Shown piece after piece: positions 27,703 through 34,942 of a stretch of DNA of 64,000 bases (its first letter is position 1; each line of letters starts with the position of its first letter). The DNA is from Paludibacteraceae bacterium (GTDB lineage: Bacteria; Bacteroidota; Bacteroidia; Bacteroidales; Paludibacteraceae): positions 58,887 through 122,886 of the forward strand of contig JAGCWA010000011.1 in assembly GCA_017962085.1 (NCBI GenBank). The letters are read 5' to 3'. The notes beneath the pieces were generated by a model. That model saw nothing but the letters and a program-made list of their open reading frames with translations, ran no database searches and was not told where the DNA came from. The position numbers and the translations under genes are program-made.

Positions 27703-27742
27703 GAAAATGAAACCGCCCTGCCCAAAACATTTTCCAAACATA

Positions 27743-27776
27743 TGCCTCGTTTTGGCACATGTTACGCCTATATTTG
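27743..27776 (+). promoter_or_regulatory. Operator-promoter of the WYL-exonuclease operon (site C)
   Basis: Inverted repeat TGCC (27743-27746) - N7 - GGCA (27754-27757), then N3 and GTT, and exactly 11 nt after GGCA the -7 box TATATTTG (27769-27776). No TTTG box is at -33; the palindrome occupies that place. The same arrangement occurs at 40113-40146 and 38600-38633, both on the minus strand. Since WYL regulators commonly control their own promoter, this is probably the binding site of the next gene's product. Confidence 0.68.
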
Positions 27777-27794
27777 CAGAAAACAATTTGAATC

Positions 27795-28715
27795 ATGGCA
27801 AAGAGCGTAGCGAACAAATATGTGTGGCTGGTCGAAACCATCTACAATGCTGGTCGAATCACCTTTGATGAGATCAGCAGGAAGTGGGAGGAGACCGACT
27901 TGGGTGATGGGGGTCCTCTTGCCTTGCGCACTTTCCACAAATGGCGCGAGACAGCCGAAGAGATGTTCGACGTGAACATTGAGTGCGAGCGGAAGGGCGG
28001 CTACCACTACTACATCGACAACCCCGAAGACCTCAAGAAGAACAACCTGCGGACCTGGTTGCTGCAGACATTGTCGGTGAGCAATCTGATGATGGAGAAC
28101 CAAGCGTTGAAGGAGCGCATCCTGCCCGAAGAGATCCCTTCCGGCAAGGAGTTCCTATCGGTCATCCTGAATGCGATGAAGAACAACCACGCCCTCGAAA
28201 TGGCCTATAAAAGCTTCTGGCACATGCAAGAATACACGATTAGGGTCTATCCTTACTGCATCAAGTCATTCAAGCAACGTTGGTACATGTTGGCTAACCG
28301 AGGGACCTTGGAGGAACCGGTTCTGCGGACATATGCGCTCGACCGCATCTACAGCATCCAACCATTGCCCGACGAGACATTCCGGCTACCGGAGGATTTC
28401 GACGCACATGCCTACTTCGGGAACGTCTACGGAATCATCAACACGGGGAATGCGCCCCAGACCGTCCGTCTGAAGGTCTCCGTGGGCCAAGCGAACTACA
28501 TTCGCTCGCTACCGCTCCACAAAACGCAGAAGGAGGTTGAACGGACGGATGAATATAGTATCTTTGAACTCTGGCTCTGCCCCGAGCTCGATTTCCAACA
28601 GGAGATCCTGTCGAAGGCGCCGGACATCGAGGTGTTGGAGCCAGTGGATCTGCGCAACAGTTTGGCGGAAAAAGTAAACACAATGAATGATATATACAAA
28701 GGGAAAGCGATATGA
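27795..28715 (+). CDS. WYL-domain transcriptional regulator
   Basis: A 306-residue cytoplasmic regulator. The N-terminal about 70 residues read as a winged helix (YVWLVETIYNAGRITFDEISRKWEE, then ALRTFHKWRETAEEMF). The WYL domain follows at about 120-205 (ALEMAYKSFWHMQEYTIRVYPYCIKSFKQRWYML) with its expected tyrosines/arginine and the RTYALDRIYSI end. The C-terminal WCX-like extension (about 230-300) has the strand LKVSVGQANYIRSLPLH. WYL proteins sense nucleic acids or nucleotides and control DNA-damage or phage-defence genes. It overlaps the exonuclease gene by 4 nt and sits 18 nt after the -7 box of site C. Confidence 0.9.
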   Translation: MAKSVANKYVWLVETIYNAGRITFDEISRKWEETDLGDGGPLALRTFHKWRETAEEMFDVNIECERKGGYHYYIDNPEDLKKNNLRTWLLQTLSVSNLMMENQALKERILPEEIPSGKEFLSVILNAMKNNHALEMAYKSFWHMQEYTIRVYPYCIKSFKQRWYMLANRGTLEEPVLRTYALDRIYSIQPLPDETFRLPEDFDAHAYFGNVYGIINTGNAPQTVRLKVSVGQANYIRSLPLHKTQKEVERTDEYSIFELWLCPELDFQQEILSKAPDIEVLEPVDLRNSLAEKVNTMNDIYKGKAI

Positions 28716-29206
28716 AAGATTTTGCGGCAATAGACTTTGAGACAGCGAACAACGAGTCGACCTCGGTCTGCTCGGTGGGGGTGGTCATCGTACGGGATGG
28801 TGAGTTCGTCGACTCCTTCTACTCACTCATCCAGCCGGAACCGAACTACTACAACTATTGGTGCTCGCAGGTGAACGGTCTATGCAGGGAGGACACGGAC
28901 AATGCGCCTGTGTTCCCCAAGGTGTGGGCGCAGATCGAGCCGAAGATTCAGGGCTTGCCCCTCGTCGCCCACTACAAGGCCTTCGACGAGAAGTGCCTAC
29001 GAGCCGTGTTCCGCTGCTACCAGATGGACTACCCCGACTATGAGTTTTACTGCACCCACATCGCCGCCAAAAGATATTTTGGCAAGTCATTGCCCAACCA
29101 CCAGCTGCATGTGGTCGCCGAAGCCTGCGGTTACCATCTGGAGAACCACCACCACGCCCTGGCTGATGCCGAGGCCTGCGCTTGGATCGCTAGGGAGATT
29201 CTGTGA
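28712..29206 (+). CDS. DEDDh 3'-5' exonuclease (DnaQ/RNase T family)
   Basis: A 164-residue exonuclease of the DnaQ fold. Metal ligands are visible: Asp8 and Glu10 in AAIDFET, Asp92 in VAHYKAFDEKCL, and His147 with Asp152 in HHHALADAEA (DEDDh pattern). It has no other domain, so it is not the polymerase III epsilon partner. Its ATG overlaps the WYL stop (ATGA), so the two proteins are made together. A 3'-exonuclease tied to a WYL regulator suggests processing of damaged DNA or RNA ends. Confidence 0.9.
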   Translation: MKDFAAIDFETANNESTSVCSVGVVIVRDGEFVDSFYSLIQPEPNYYNYWCSQVNGLCREDTDNAPVFPKVWAQIEPKIQGLPLVAHYKAFDEKCLRAVFRCYQMDYPDYEFYCTHIAAKRYFGKSLPNHQLHVVAEACGYHLENHHHALADAEACAWIAREIL

Positions 29207-29281
29207 AATCCTTCGTCAATCGTTGGTGGATGCGTTGCATGAATTATTTCGGTGGGGGTATCTTGAACCAAATATAAATAT

Positions 29282-29289
29282 TACCTTTG
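29282..29289 (+). promoter_or_regulatory. -7 promoter element of the glycan cluster, 6 nt from the start codon
   Basis: TACCTTTG (29282-29289) ends 6 nt before the ATG at 29296, so the message would be nearly leaderless; TTG at 29263 is too close to be a standard -33. Confidence 0.5.
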
Positions 29290-29295
29290 TGGATA

Positions 29296-30579
29296 ATGAG
29301 AGAGACGATCGAATATATTATCCGCTTTCTGCTGCATGGCAACGACGACTTGCTGTGCCGTGTGGGGTATACCCGTGACACTGCATTGTTTTCGCAATAT
29401 GACGTGGTCATCCTTCCTTCGCCTTTCTTCGATGATGAGGTGTACGGGACTCCTCAGTCAGAGCCCGTGCTTCCCCTGCCTACCATAGGGGATACCCCCA
29501 TCCTATTCGGTTCGTCGACCACTGAACAAGTCGGCTCCACGAAGGTTGTCCATGCGGACCTCGTCGCAGGCGCCTACTTCCTCATCTCACGATACGAGGA
29601 GTACCTTCACCCTGACCGCCACCGCGACGCCCACGGAAGGTTCTTGGGCAAAGAGTCCTTGCCTTATCGGGCGGGCTTCCTCCTCCGTCCTATTTTGGAT
29701 GAGTATAGCCACCTGCTACTGACTTGGCTCTCCGAATCCGCCACCGTCTCCTTCCCTTCCTCAGGATATGAGCAGATATATCTCACACACGATATCGACA
29801 GGATCGCCTACTATCGTAACCCAAGAGGTTTCTTAGGCGGAATAAAAAGGAACCTAACCTCTTTCCCGGGACTGAAAAAGGTCCTCAAGGCTCCTCTCCG
29901 CTTGGAGAACGACCCTGCCTATACATTCCCTTGGATCATCGAAATGGATAGGAAGGTGAAGGGTGCGCAATCGGTCTATTTCGTAAAATCGGACATCCAC
30001 CAACATGCCAATGACCTCCCAAGCTACTCGCTCGCTGGGAAGGATTTCAAGAGGCTCTTCTCCCTTCTGAAAACAAACAATGTACGCTTCGGACTCCATA
30101 CGAGCTACTATGCGGGAGAGCACCCGGAGATTATTTCCCAAGAAAAAGAACAACTGGAGCGTTCGCTCAACCTCCCCATATCATTCAACCGTTGGCACTT
30201 CCTCCGCTCGTTGCAGCCCGCTGACTTCAACGCCCTGATAAACGCAGGCGTCAGCGACGACTTCACGCTGGGGTACGCCGACACCGTGGGCTTCCGCCTC
30301 GGCACTTCACGATGCGTGAGGTGGATCGACCCGAAAAGCAGGAAGGTGACCTCCCTTCGCCTCCACCCATTGGTGGCGATGGACTGCTCCCTCAGCAATA
30401 GCTACTACATGAACTTGACGGAGGATGAGGCGAAGAAGACGCTTCTCTCCCTTCTCTCTCAAATCAGGAAACACCACGGAGAGGTGGTACTGCTCTGGCA
30501 TAACACCGTCTTCTCGTCCGTAGAGGGAGGATATCATCCATCTTTATACCAAACAATCATCGAGGAATTAAACAAATGA
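29296..30579 (+). CDS. Polysaccharide deacetylase-like protein of a surface-glycan cluster
   Basis: A 427-residue cytoplasmic-looking protein. I start it at ATG 29296; a TTG at 29287 is possible. The N-terminal 140 residues are the DUF7033-like segment common before such domains (YRAGFLLRPILDEY). The deacetylase-type NodB fold follows, with its first metal-ligand motif YLTHDIDR at about 160. Further on are FGLHTSYYAGEHP (a possible histidine ligand), FNRWHFLR and, near the end, VVLLWHNTVF. It overlaps wecB by 4 nt and probably modifies an N-acetyl sugar of the same pathway; the substrate is inferred only. Confidence 0.8.
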   Translation: MRETIEYIIRFLLHGNDDLLCRVGYTRDTALFSQYDVVILPSPFFDDEVYGTPQSEPVLPLPTIGDTPILFGSSTTEQVGSTKVVHADLVAGAYFLISRYEEYLHPDRHRDAHGRFLGKESLPYRAGFLLRPILDEYSHLLLTWLSESATVSFPSSGYEQIYLTHDIDRIAYYRNPRGFLGGIKRNLTSFPGLKKVLKAPLRLENDPAYTFPWIIEMDRKVKGAQSVYFVKSDIHQHANDLPSYSLAGKDFKRLFSLLKTNNVRFGLHTSYYAGEHPEIISQEKEQLERSLNLPISFNRWHFLRSLQPADFNALINAGVSDDFTLGYADTVGFRLGTSRCVRWIDPKSRKVTSLRLHPLVAMDCSLSNSYYMNLTEDEAKKTLLSLLSQIRKHHGEVVLLWHNTVFSSVEGGYHPSLYQTIIEELNK

Positions 30580-31667
30580 AGATACTGACGATCATAGGTG
30601 CCCGCCCTCAATTCATCAAGGCGACTGTAGTGAGCAGAGCCATCCGCTTGCACAATGAGCGGCACGGAACCGCCATGGAGGAGAAGATCCTCCACACCGG
30701 CCAACACTACGACCATAACATGAGCCAGATATTCTTCAACGACCTCTCCATCCCTCGCCCGACATGGTTGCTGGATGGCTCCGCGACGGCTCCGCAACCT
30801 CTCTCCGAAAAGATTCTCAAGGCCATCGGTGACGAACATTTCGACTGCGTCATCCTCTACGGAGACACCAACTCCACCCTCGCCGGCGCATTGGCCGCGG
30901 AGAAGCGAAACATCCCCATCGCCCACATCGAGGCGGGCCTGAGGAGCTTCAACGACCGCATGCCCGAGGAGCACAACCGCATCGAGACGGACAAACGGTC
31001 CCACTGGCTTTTCTGCCCTACCCAGACTGCGGTCGATAATCTTCATAATGAACATATTACAAGCAACATACACTTGGTGGGGGATGTGATGTACGACACC
31101 GCCCTCCTCTTCGGGGAAACCGCGGAACGCTCTTCCGACGTCTGCGAAAGGCTGAATCTCCCCAAAAAGGGTTTCTACCTTGCGACGATCCATCGCGCGG
31201 AGAATATCTGCGAGGAGAACCTCTCCAACATCCTTTCCGCCTTCAACGAAATCGCCAGCCAGGAGCGAAGAATCGTCTTGCCGCTTCACCCTCATACCCG
31301 TTCCTTCATACAACAACACCCTAAGTTACAGGCGTTGTGCGATAAGAATGAATATCTAATGATCACGGAGCCAGCCAATTACCTCGATATGATCATGCTG
31401 GAGAAATCGGCCGCCCTTATCCTTACCGACTCTGGCGGTATCCAAAAGGAGGCCTACTTCCACAAGACGCCATGCGTCACTTTGCGGAACGAGACGGAGT
31501 GGATCGAGACCGTGGCGGCAGGCTGGAACATCCTTGCGGGAACGGACAGTGAGAGGATCAAGGAGGCGATCCACCACGATTTCAGCCGCCAACCCATCAA
31601 GGATTACGGGAGCGGTGACAGTGCGCAAAAAATCATTCAGGTGCTCTGCTCCGATTTCAACAAATAA
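30576..31667 (+). CDS. wecB: UDP-N-acetylglucosamine 2-epimerase (non-hydrolysing)
   Basis: WecB interconverts UDP-GlcNAc and UDP-ManNAc, the precursor for ManNAc-type surface polysaccharides. The 363-residue length is normal. Signatures: IGARPQFIKATVVSRAI at the N-terminus, LHTGQHYDHNMSQIFF, VILYGDTNST, HIEAGLRSFNDRMPEEHNRI, TIHRAEN, and DSGGIQKEAYFHKTPCVTLRNETEW at the UDP site. It follows the deacetylase-like gene with an ATGA overlap and is followed 30 nt later by a glycosyltransferase, giving a three-gene surface-glycan unit. Confidence 0.95.
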   Translation: MKILTIIGARPQFIKATVVSRAIRLHNERHGTAMEEKILHTGQHYDHNMSQIFFNDLSIPRPTWLLDGSATAPQPLSEKILKAIGDEHFDCVILYGDTNSTLAGALAAEKRNIPIAHIEAGLRSFNDRMPEEHNRIETDKRSHWLFCPTQTAVDNLHNEHITSNIHLVGDVMYDTALLFGETAERSSDVCERLNLPKKGFYLATIHRAENICEENLSNILSAFNEIASQERRIVLPLHPHTRSFIQQHPKLQALCDKNEYLMITEPANYLDMIMLEKSAALILTDSGGIQKEAYFHKTPCVTLRNETEWIETVAAGWNILAGTDSERIKEAIHHDFSRQPIKDYGSGDSAQKIIQVLCSDFNK

Positions 31668-31669
31668 AC

Positions 31670-31677
31670 TATTTTTG
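31670..31677 (+). promoter_or_regulatory. -7 promoter element of the glycosyltransferase gene
   Basis: TATTTTTG overlapping the gap right after wecB, 20 nt before the glycosyltransferase start; could give it its own transcript. Confidence 0.5.
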
Positions 31678-31697
31678 CGTTCAGATAGTATCGAGCC

Positions 31698-32897
31698 ATG
31701 GCAAAGAGAATATTGATCGTATGTGACGCTTTCCCCCCTGATTTCGCCCCCCGCATAGGCAATCTATGCAAGCATCTGCGGGCGGATTTTGAGGTGACGG
31801 TCATCACAAGAGCCTCGACGAAGACCTCTTGGCCGATCCATATCGACCGTGAAAACATGGTCCTCCATACCATCCCCCTGACCTCCGACAAACCATGGAT
31901 CCAAACATTGCAAACGGCTGGCGATTACCTCTTCAGCCGTAGCGACCGCAAACTCTATAGGGAGGCCATGCGCCGCATCCAGGGGGAACGCTTCGACCTC
32001 GTCTTCTGCACCAGCTACTACATCTTCCCGTTGCTTTGCGGAAAGAAGATCGCGCAACGTCTTCATATCCCTTTGCTCGTCGATCTAAGGGATATCATGG
32101 AGCAGAACGCCCGTCCGCATGGGTTGGAAAAGATCAGGCAGTTCTTCAAGCTCCGCTGGCTCAACCAGTGGCGGCGCGACAGGGTACTCCGCAAGGCGCA
32201 GTTCGTGACGACGGTCTCCCCTTGGCACGTGAAGACGCTGCGGAAGATCCAGCCCAACGTCGAACTGGTCTTCAACGGCTACGACCGTGACCTCTTCTCC
32301 TTCCAGCCTATCCCTTCCGATAAATTCGCCATCACCTATATCGGCAGGCTGCTCGACCTGAGCCTCCGGGACCCCAGCCTTCTATTTCAGGCGGTGCGTG
32401 ACCTCGTAGCGGATAAAGCGTTCGCCAACGACCTCGTTCTCCGCTGGTATGTGGACAATGATAGCAAGGCGGACGTGGAAACGATGGCGCAGGCCTATGG
32501 CGTCACGGCCTACAACGAGGTACATGGCACCATCTCCGCCGATAAGATGCCGGAGGTGCTCAACCGCTCCTCCATTGCGTTGGTACTCTCCAACAAGGCG
32601 ACGGCGGACGGTCCACATGGCATCATGACGACCAAGTTCTACGAAGCGTTAGGCTGTGAGAAGCCTGTGCTTTGCGTACGCAGCGACGAAGATTGCCTTG
32701 CCGAAACCATCCAGAAGACCCGCGCGGGCATCGCCGCCTCCACCGTCGAAGAGGTGAAGTCCTTCCTCCTCGACAACTACCGTCAGTGGAAAGAATACGG
32801 ATATACGCACCAGAAGGTAGACCTGGCGCAAAAAGAGTTATTCACGCGACAGGCGCAGGCAAAACAGTTCGAGACCCTCATAATTCATAATTCTTAA
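31698..32897 (+). CDS. Glycosyltransferase, GT-B fold (GT4-like)
   Basis: A 399-residue GT-B glycosyltransferase. The N-terminal Rossmann lobe starts RILIVCDAFPPDFAPRIGNLCKHL. The linker QFVTTVSPWHVKTLRKI leads to VFNGYDRDLF, the usual GT4 turn between lobes. The C-terminal lobe includes AITYIGRLLDL, and near the end MTTKFYEALGCEKPVLCVRSDED matches the donor-binding E-x7-E region. It should transfer a nucleotide-activated sugar to a growing surface glycan, following wecB in the same direction. Donor and acceptor are unknown. Confidence 0.88.
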   Translation: MAKRILIVCDAFPPDFAPRIGNLCKHLRADFEVTVITRASTKTSWPIHIDRENMVLHTIPLTSDKPWIQTLQTAGDYLFSRSDRKLYREAMRRIQGERFDLVFCTSYYIFPLLCGKKIAQRLHIPLLVDLRDIMEQNARPHGLEKIRQFFKLRWLNQWRRDRVLRKAQFVTTVSPWHVKTLRKIQPNVELVFNGYDRDLFSFQPIPSDKFAITYIGRLLDLSLRDPSLLFQAVRDLVADKAFANDLVLRWYVDNDSKADVETMAQAYGVTAYNEVHGTISADKMPEVLNRSSIALVLSNKATADGPHGIMTTKFYEALGCEKPVLCVRSDEDCLAETIQKTRAGIAASTVEEVKSFLLDNYRQWKEYGYTHQKVDLAQKELFTRQAQAKQFETLIIHNS

Positions 32898-32935
32898 TTG
32901 ACTTCGTCGAACTGACGTTTCATAATTCTCATTAT
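32878..32935. repeat. AATTCATAATTC-type intergenic repeat
   Basis: Repeated words CATAATTC (three times) surround a TTGACTTCGTCGAACTGACG core. This style of AT-rich intergenic filler is common in Bacteroidales; a weaker relative (CTCTTAACCTCTAATTCTTAA) sits at about 17460-17485. It has no coding content. It overlaps the last codons of the glycosyltransferase. Confidence 0.4.
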
Positions 32936-33076
32936 TCCCCCAAAAAAATGTGGTAAAAGGTAAAATATTCCCCAATAAAAATGTAAAAATTGCTTGTACT
33001 TTGCTAAAAATGAGTGTATTAAAAATCCTTCGTCATTTGGTGCATTTTCTCCTTATTTTTGGAGCCTATTTGATTG

Positions 33077-33163
33077 AAAATTCGCAACACTACTGCGAAT
33101 TTTCAATGAAAATATGCAATACTACTGCGAATTTTTAATCTTTTTTTCAGATAATTTCATGCG
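33077..33163 (+). repeat. Left flanking repeat of the DUF4143 ATPase cassette
   Basis: Direct repeat of the block at 34307-34392. The first 44 nt are identical, and similarity continues with a few changes and a 1-nt indel to the ATGCG word. The core is AAAATTCGCA-N7-TGCGAATTTT, a 10-bp perfect inverted repeat, followed by a second, partial one. The right end overlaps the last codons of the ATPase gene. Read on the minus strand, the palindrome lies just after the stop codon and could serve as a terminator. Confidence 0.85.
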
Positions 33164-34280
33164 CCCACAGCTTTTGGAAGAAGTCGGTGACGTGCAGAAG
33201 TTCGATGCCATCGACGGTGCGGTTGAAACGGTCGAGCGACACGAGGATGCGTCGGCAGTCCGGGTACTCGTCGCCAAAGGACTTCAACCCTTTCAGATGC
33301 TTAGGCAGAGCCTCCTCTGCGGATTTTATCTCCACCGCTACCTTCGCATCCCCTAAGATCACATCCACTTCCACTTGTGTGTAGGTACGCCAATAGGAGA
33401 GTTTATTTGGGTTGTCGGTGTAGCTTAGGTACGCCACGAGTTCTTGCACCACGAGATGTTCGAACGCATGTCCGTACTCCGTCGTACCCCGTCGCAAATG
33501 CGTGCGTCCCAGCAGGTAATTGGTGACGCCCACGTCGAAGAGGTAAAAACGTGGCGCCTGCACCACCTTGCGTTTGGCTTTGCGTGTGAAGGCGGGAATC
33601 ATATAGCCCACGAGCGTATCCTCCAGGATTTGGAAATACTCCTTCACGGTGTTGGCGCTCACACCGCAGTCTGACGCGATATTCAGGTAATTGACCATTT
33701 CACCGTCGGTCATTGCGGCGATTTCCAGGAATCGGGAAAACCCGGCGAGGTTGCGCACCAGCGATTCTGCCTGGATCTCCTCGCGCAGGTAGATGCCCAC
33801 GTAAGCCTTCAACAGATTGCTGGGGTTCTCCTTCAGGTAATGGCGAGGAATCATGCCATTGTTTACCGCTCGGTCGATGTCGAAATCGGGCACTTCGCAG
33901 CTCACGAAAGGGAACAGGTACTGAGGCACAGCCCGTCCACCCAATGTGTTCACGCCCTGTCGTTTCAGTTTCCTCGCACTCGAGCCACACAATATGAAAC
34001 GCAGATGCCGGTTGGTTATCAACCAATGTATCTCGTTGAGGAGGGCGGGCACCTGTTGAATCTCGTCGATGATGACCAACTGACCTTCATTGGCTGTTTC
34101 GAGTGTCTCGCGTAGCAGGGCGGGGCGTTGGCGGAAACGGTTCAGCACGTCGGTCTGAAGCAGGTCGTAGTAGATGGCGCCGGGGAACCGGGTCATCAAC
34201 ATGGTCGTTTTCCCTGTTTGGCGTGCACCGAACAGAAATACGCTTTCATCGTCTATAATTTGCAAAACTCGCTCGTTCAT
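33147..34280 (-). CDS. DUF4143 AAA ATPase with C-terminal PD-(D/E)xK-like nuclease fold
   Basis: A 377-residue protein. The P-loop ATPase domain (about 10-170) has Walker A GARQTGKT at 18-25 and Walker B LVIIDEIQ at about 68-75. A helical DNA-binding-like linker follows (AAMTDGEMVNYLNIASDCGVS, residues about 185-215). The DUF4143 part shows a nuclease-like arrangement in YTQVEVDVILGDAKVAVEIKS (E/D then E-x-K). The family is abundant and poorly understood; roles in toxin-antitoxin or phage defence have been suggested. It is flanked on both sides by near-identical palindromic repeats and has a -7 box 17 nt before the start. Confidence 0.88.
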   Translation of the reverse strand: MNERVLQIIDDESVFLFGARQTGKTTMLMTRFPGAIYYDLLQTDVLNRFRQRPALLRETLETANEGQLVIIDEIQQVPALLNEIHWLITNRHLRFILCGSSARKLKRQGVNTLGGRAVPQYLFPFVSCEVPDFDIDRAVNNGMIPRHYLKENPSNLLKAYVGIYLREEIQAESLVRNLAGFSRFLEIAAMTDGEMVNYLNIASDCGVSANTVKEYFQILEDTLVGYMIPAFTRKAKRKVVQAPRFYLFDVGVTNYLLGRTHLRRGTTEYGHAFEHLVVQELVAYLSYTDNPNKLSYWRTYTQVEVDVILGDAKVAVEIKSAEEALPKHLKGLKSFGDEYPDCRRILVSLDRFNRTVDGIELLHVTDFFQKLWAHEII

Positions 34281-34296
34281 AGTGTTTTATTTTTTG

Positions 34297-34304
34297 CAAA
34301 TATA
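34297..34304 (-). promoter_or_regulatory. -7 promoter element of the DUF4143 ATPase gene
   Basis: TATATTTG on the minus strand, 17 nt before the ATG. The flanking palindrome begins 2 nt upstream of it, so a protein on the palindrome would block or steer polymerase; autoregulation is plausible. Confidence 0.65.
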
Positions 34305-34306
34305 TA

Positions 34307-34392
34307 AAAATTCGCAACACTACTGCGAATTTTCAATGAAAATATGCAATGCCACTGCGAATTTTCAACCTTTTTTCGGACGATTTGATGCG
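34307..34392 (+). repeat. Right flanking repeat of the DUF4143 ATPase cassette
   Basis: Direct repeat partner of 33077-33163, 1230 bp away, with 44 identical bases at the start. It contains the AAAATTCGCA-N7-TGCGAATTTT inverted repeat plus a second partial copy (ATGCAAT..TGCGAATTTT). It fills the gap between the ATPase promoter and the end of the PLD gene. Confidence 0.85.
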
Positions 34393-34429
34393 TGTGGCGA
34401 CGCTAAACTTCCCTATTTTCTCCTAAGAA

Positions 34430-34942
34430 TCACACGATAGGATCTGAGCAGAACTCTTTCCGTTTGCACGTTTTGCAGTGTTTGCCCATCCATACTTCAT
34501 CAAACTGGTTCATGGCCTGTTCGACGATTTGAGGGTCGTCGGTCAGGATCCCGGCCTCGAAGTTGCGTGTTGTTTCGGCTTTCATTCCGACGCCCGCCCC
34601 TGTGAGGTTCGCGCTTCCCACGTAAACCTCTTTGCAGTCGAAGACGAACATCTTGAAATGAACCCTTGGGCACAGCACTCGCTCCAGCCGGCTAAACAGC
34701 ACAGGGTATTTATCAAAATCCTCACGGAAGTTCGGTCCCGGCTCTTTCGCATGGATAAGCCTTATCTCTACGCCACGCCGGATGAGTGCGGCAAGCAGAG
34801 CCAGAAACGGTTTCTTCTCTTTGCCCATCTCCACATAGAGGTCTTTGATATCGGCAGTGCCAATCCATAGCGTGTGCTTCACGGATTGGATGCGGGAGAG
34901 GAGGGCGGTGTAGTGGGTGGTGTTAGGGATGTAGTGAATCAT
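34430..34942 (-). CDS. Phospholipase D-like nuclease, third gene of the McrBC operon
   Basis: A 170-residue protein with one HKD half-site: His95-x-Lys97-x4-Asp102, then the supporting GSANLTG (Ser110, Asn112). Single-HKD proteins of this size act as dimeric DNA nucleases such as BfiI or Nuc. The last 15 residues carry three cysteines (156, 159, 165; CKTCKRKEFC), a likely zinc site for DNA binding. It overlaps mcrC by 20 nt on the same strand, so it is made from the same message. A separate nuclease attached to McrBC is unusual. Confidence 0.86.
   Translation of the reverse strand: MIHYIPNTTHYTALLSRIQSVKHTLWIGTADIKDLYVEMGKEKKPFLALLAALIRRGVEIRLIHAKEPGPNFREDFDKYPVLFSRLERVLCPRVHFKMFVFDCKEVYVGSANLTGAGVGMKAETTRNFEAGILTDDPQIVEQAMNQFDEVWMGKHCKTCKRKEFCSDPIV

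Noticed and set aside
32950-33138. 62-codon plus-strand frame before the DUF4143 gene
   Set aside because: Its second half is the palindromic repeat; the wording is driven by the repeat, not by a protein.
33077-34392. Possible CRISPR array from repeated palindromes
   Set aside because: Only two copies separated by a whole gene, with no regular spacers and no cas genes.
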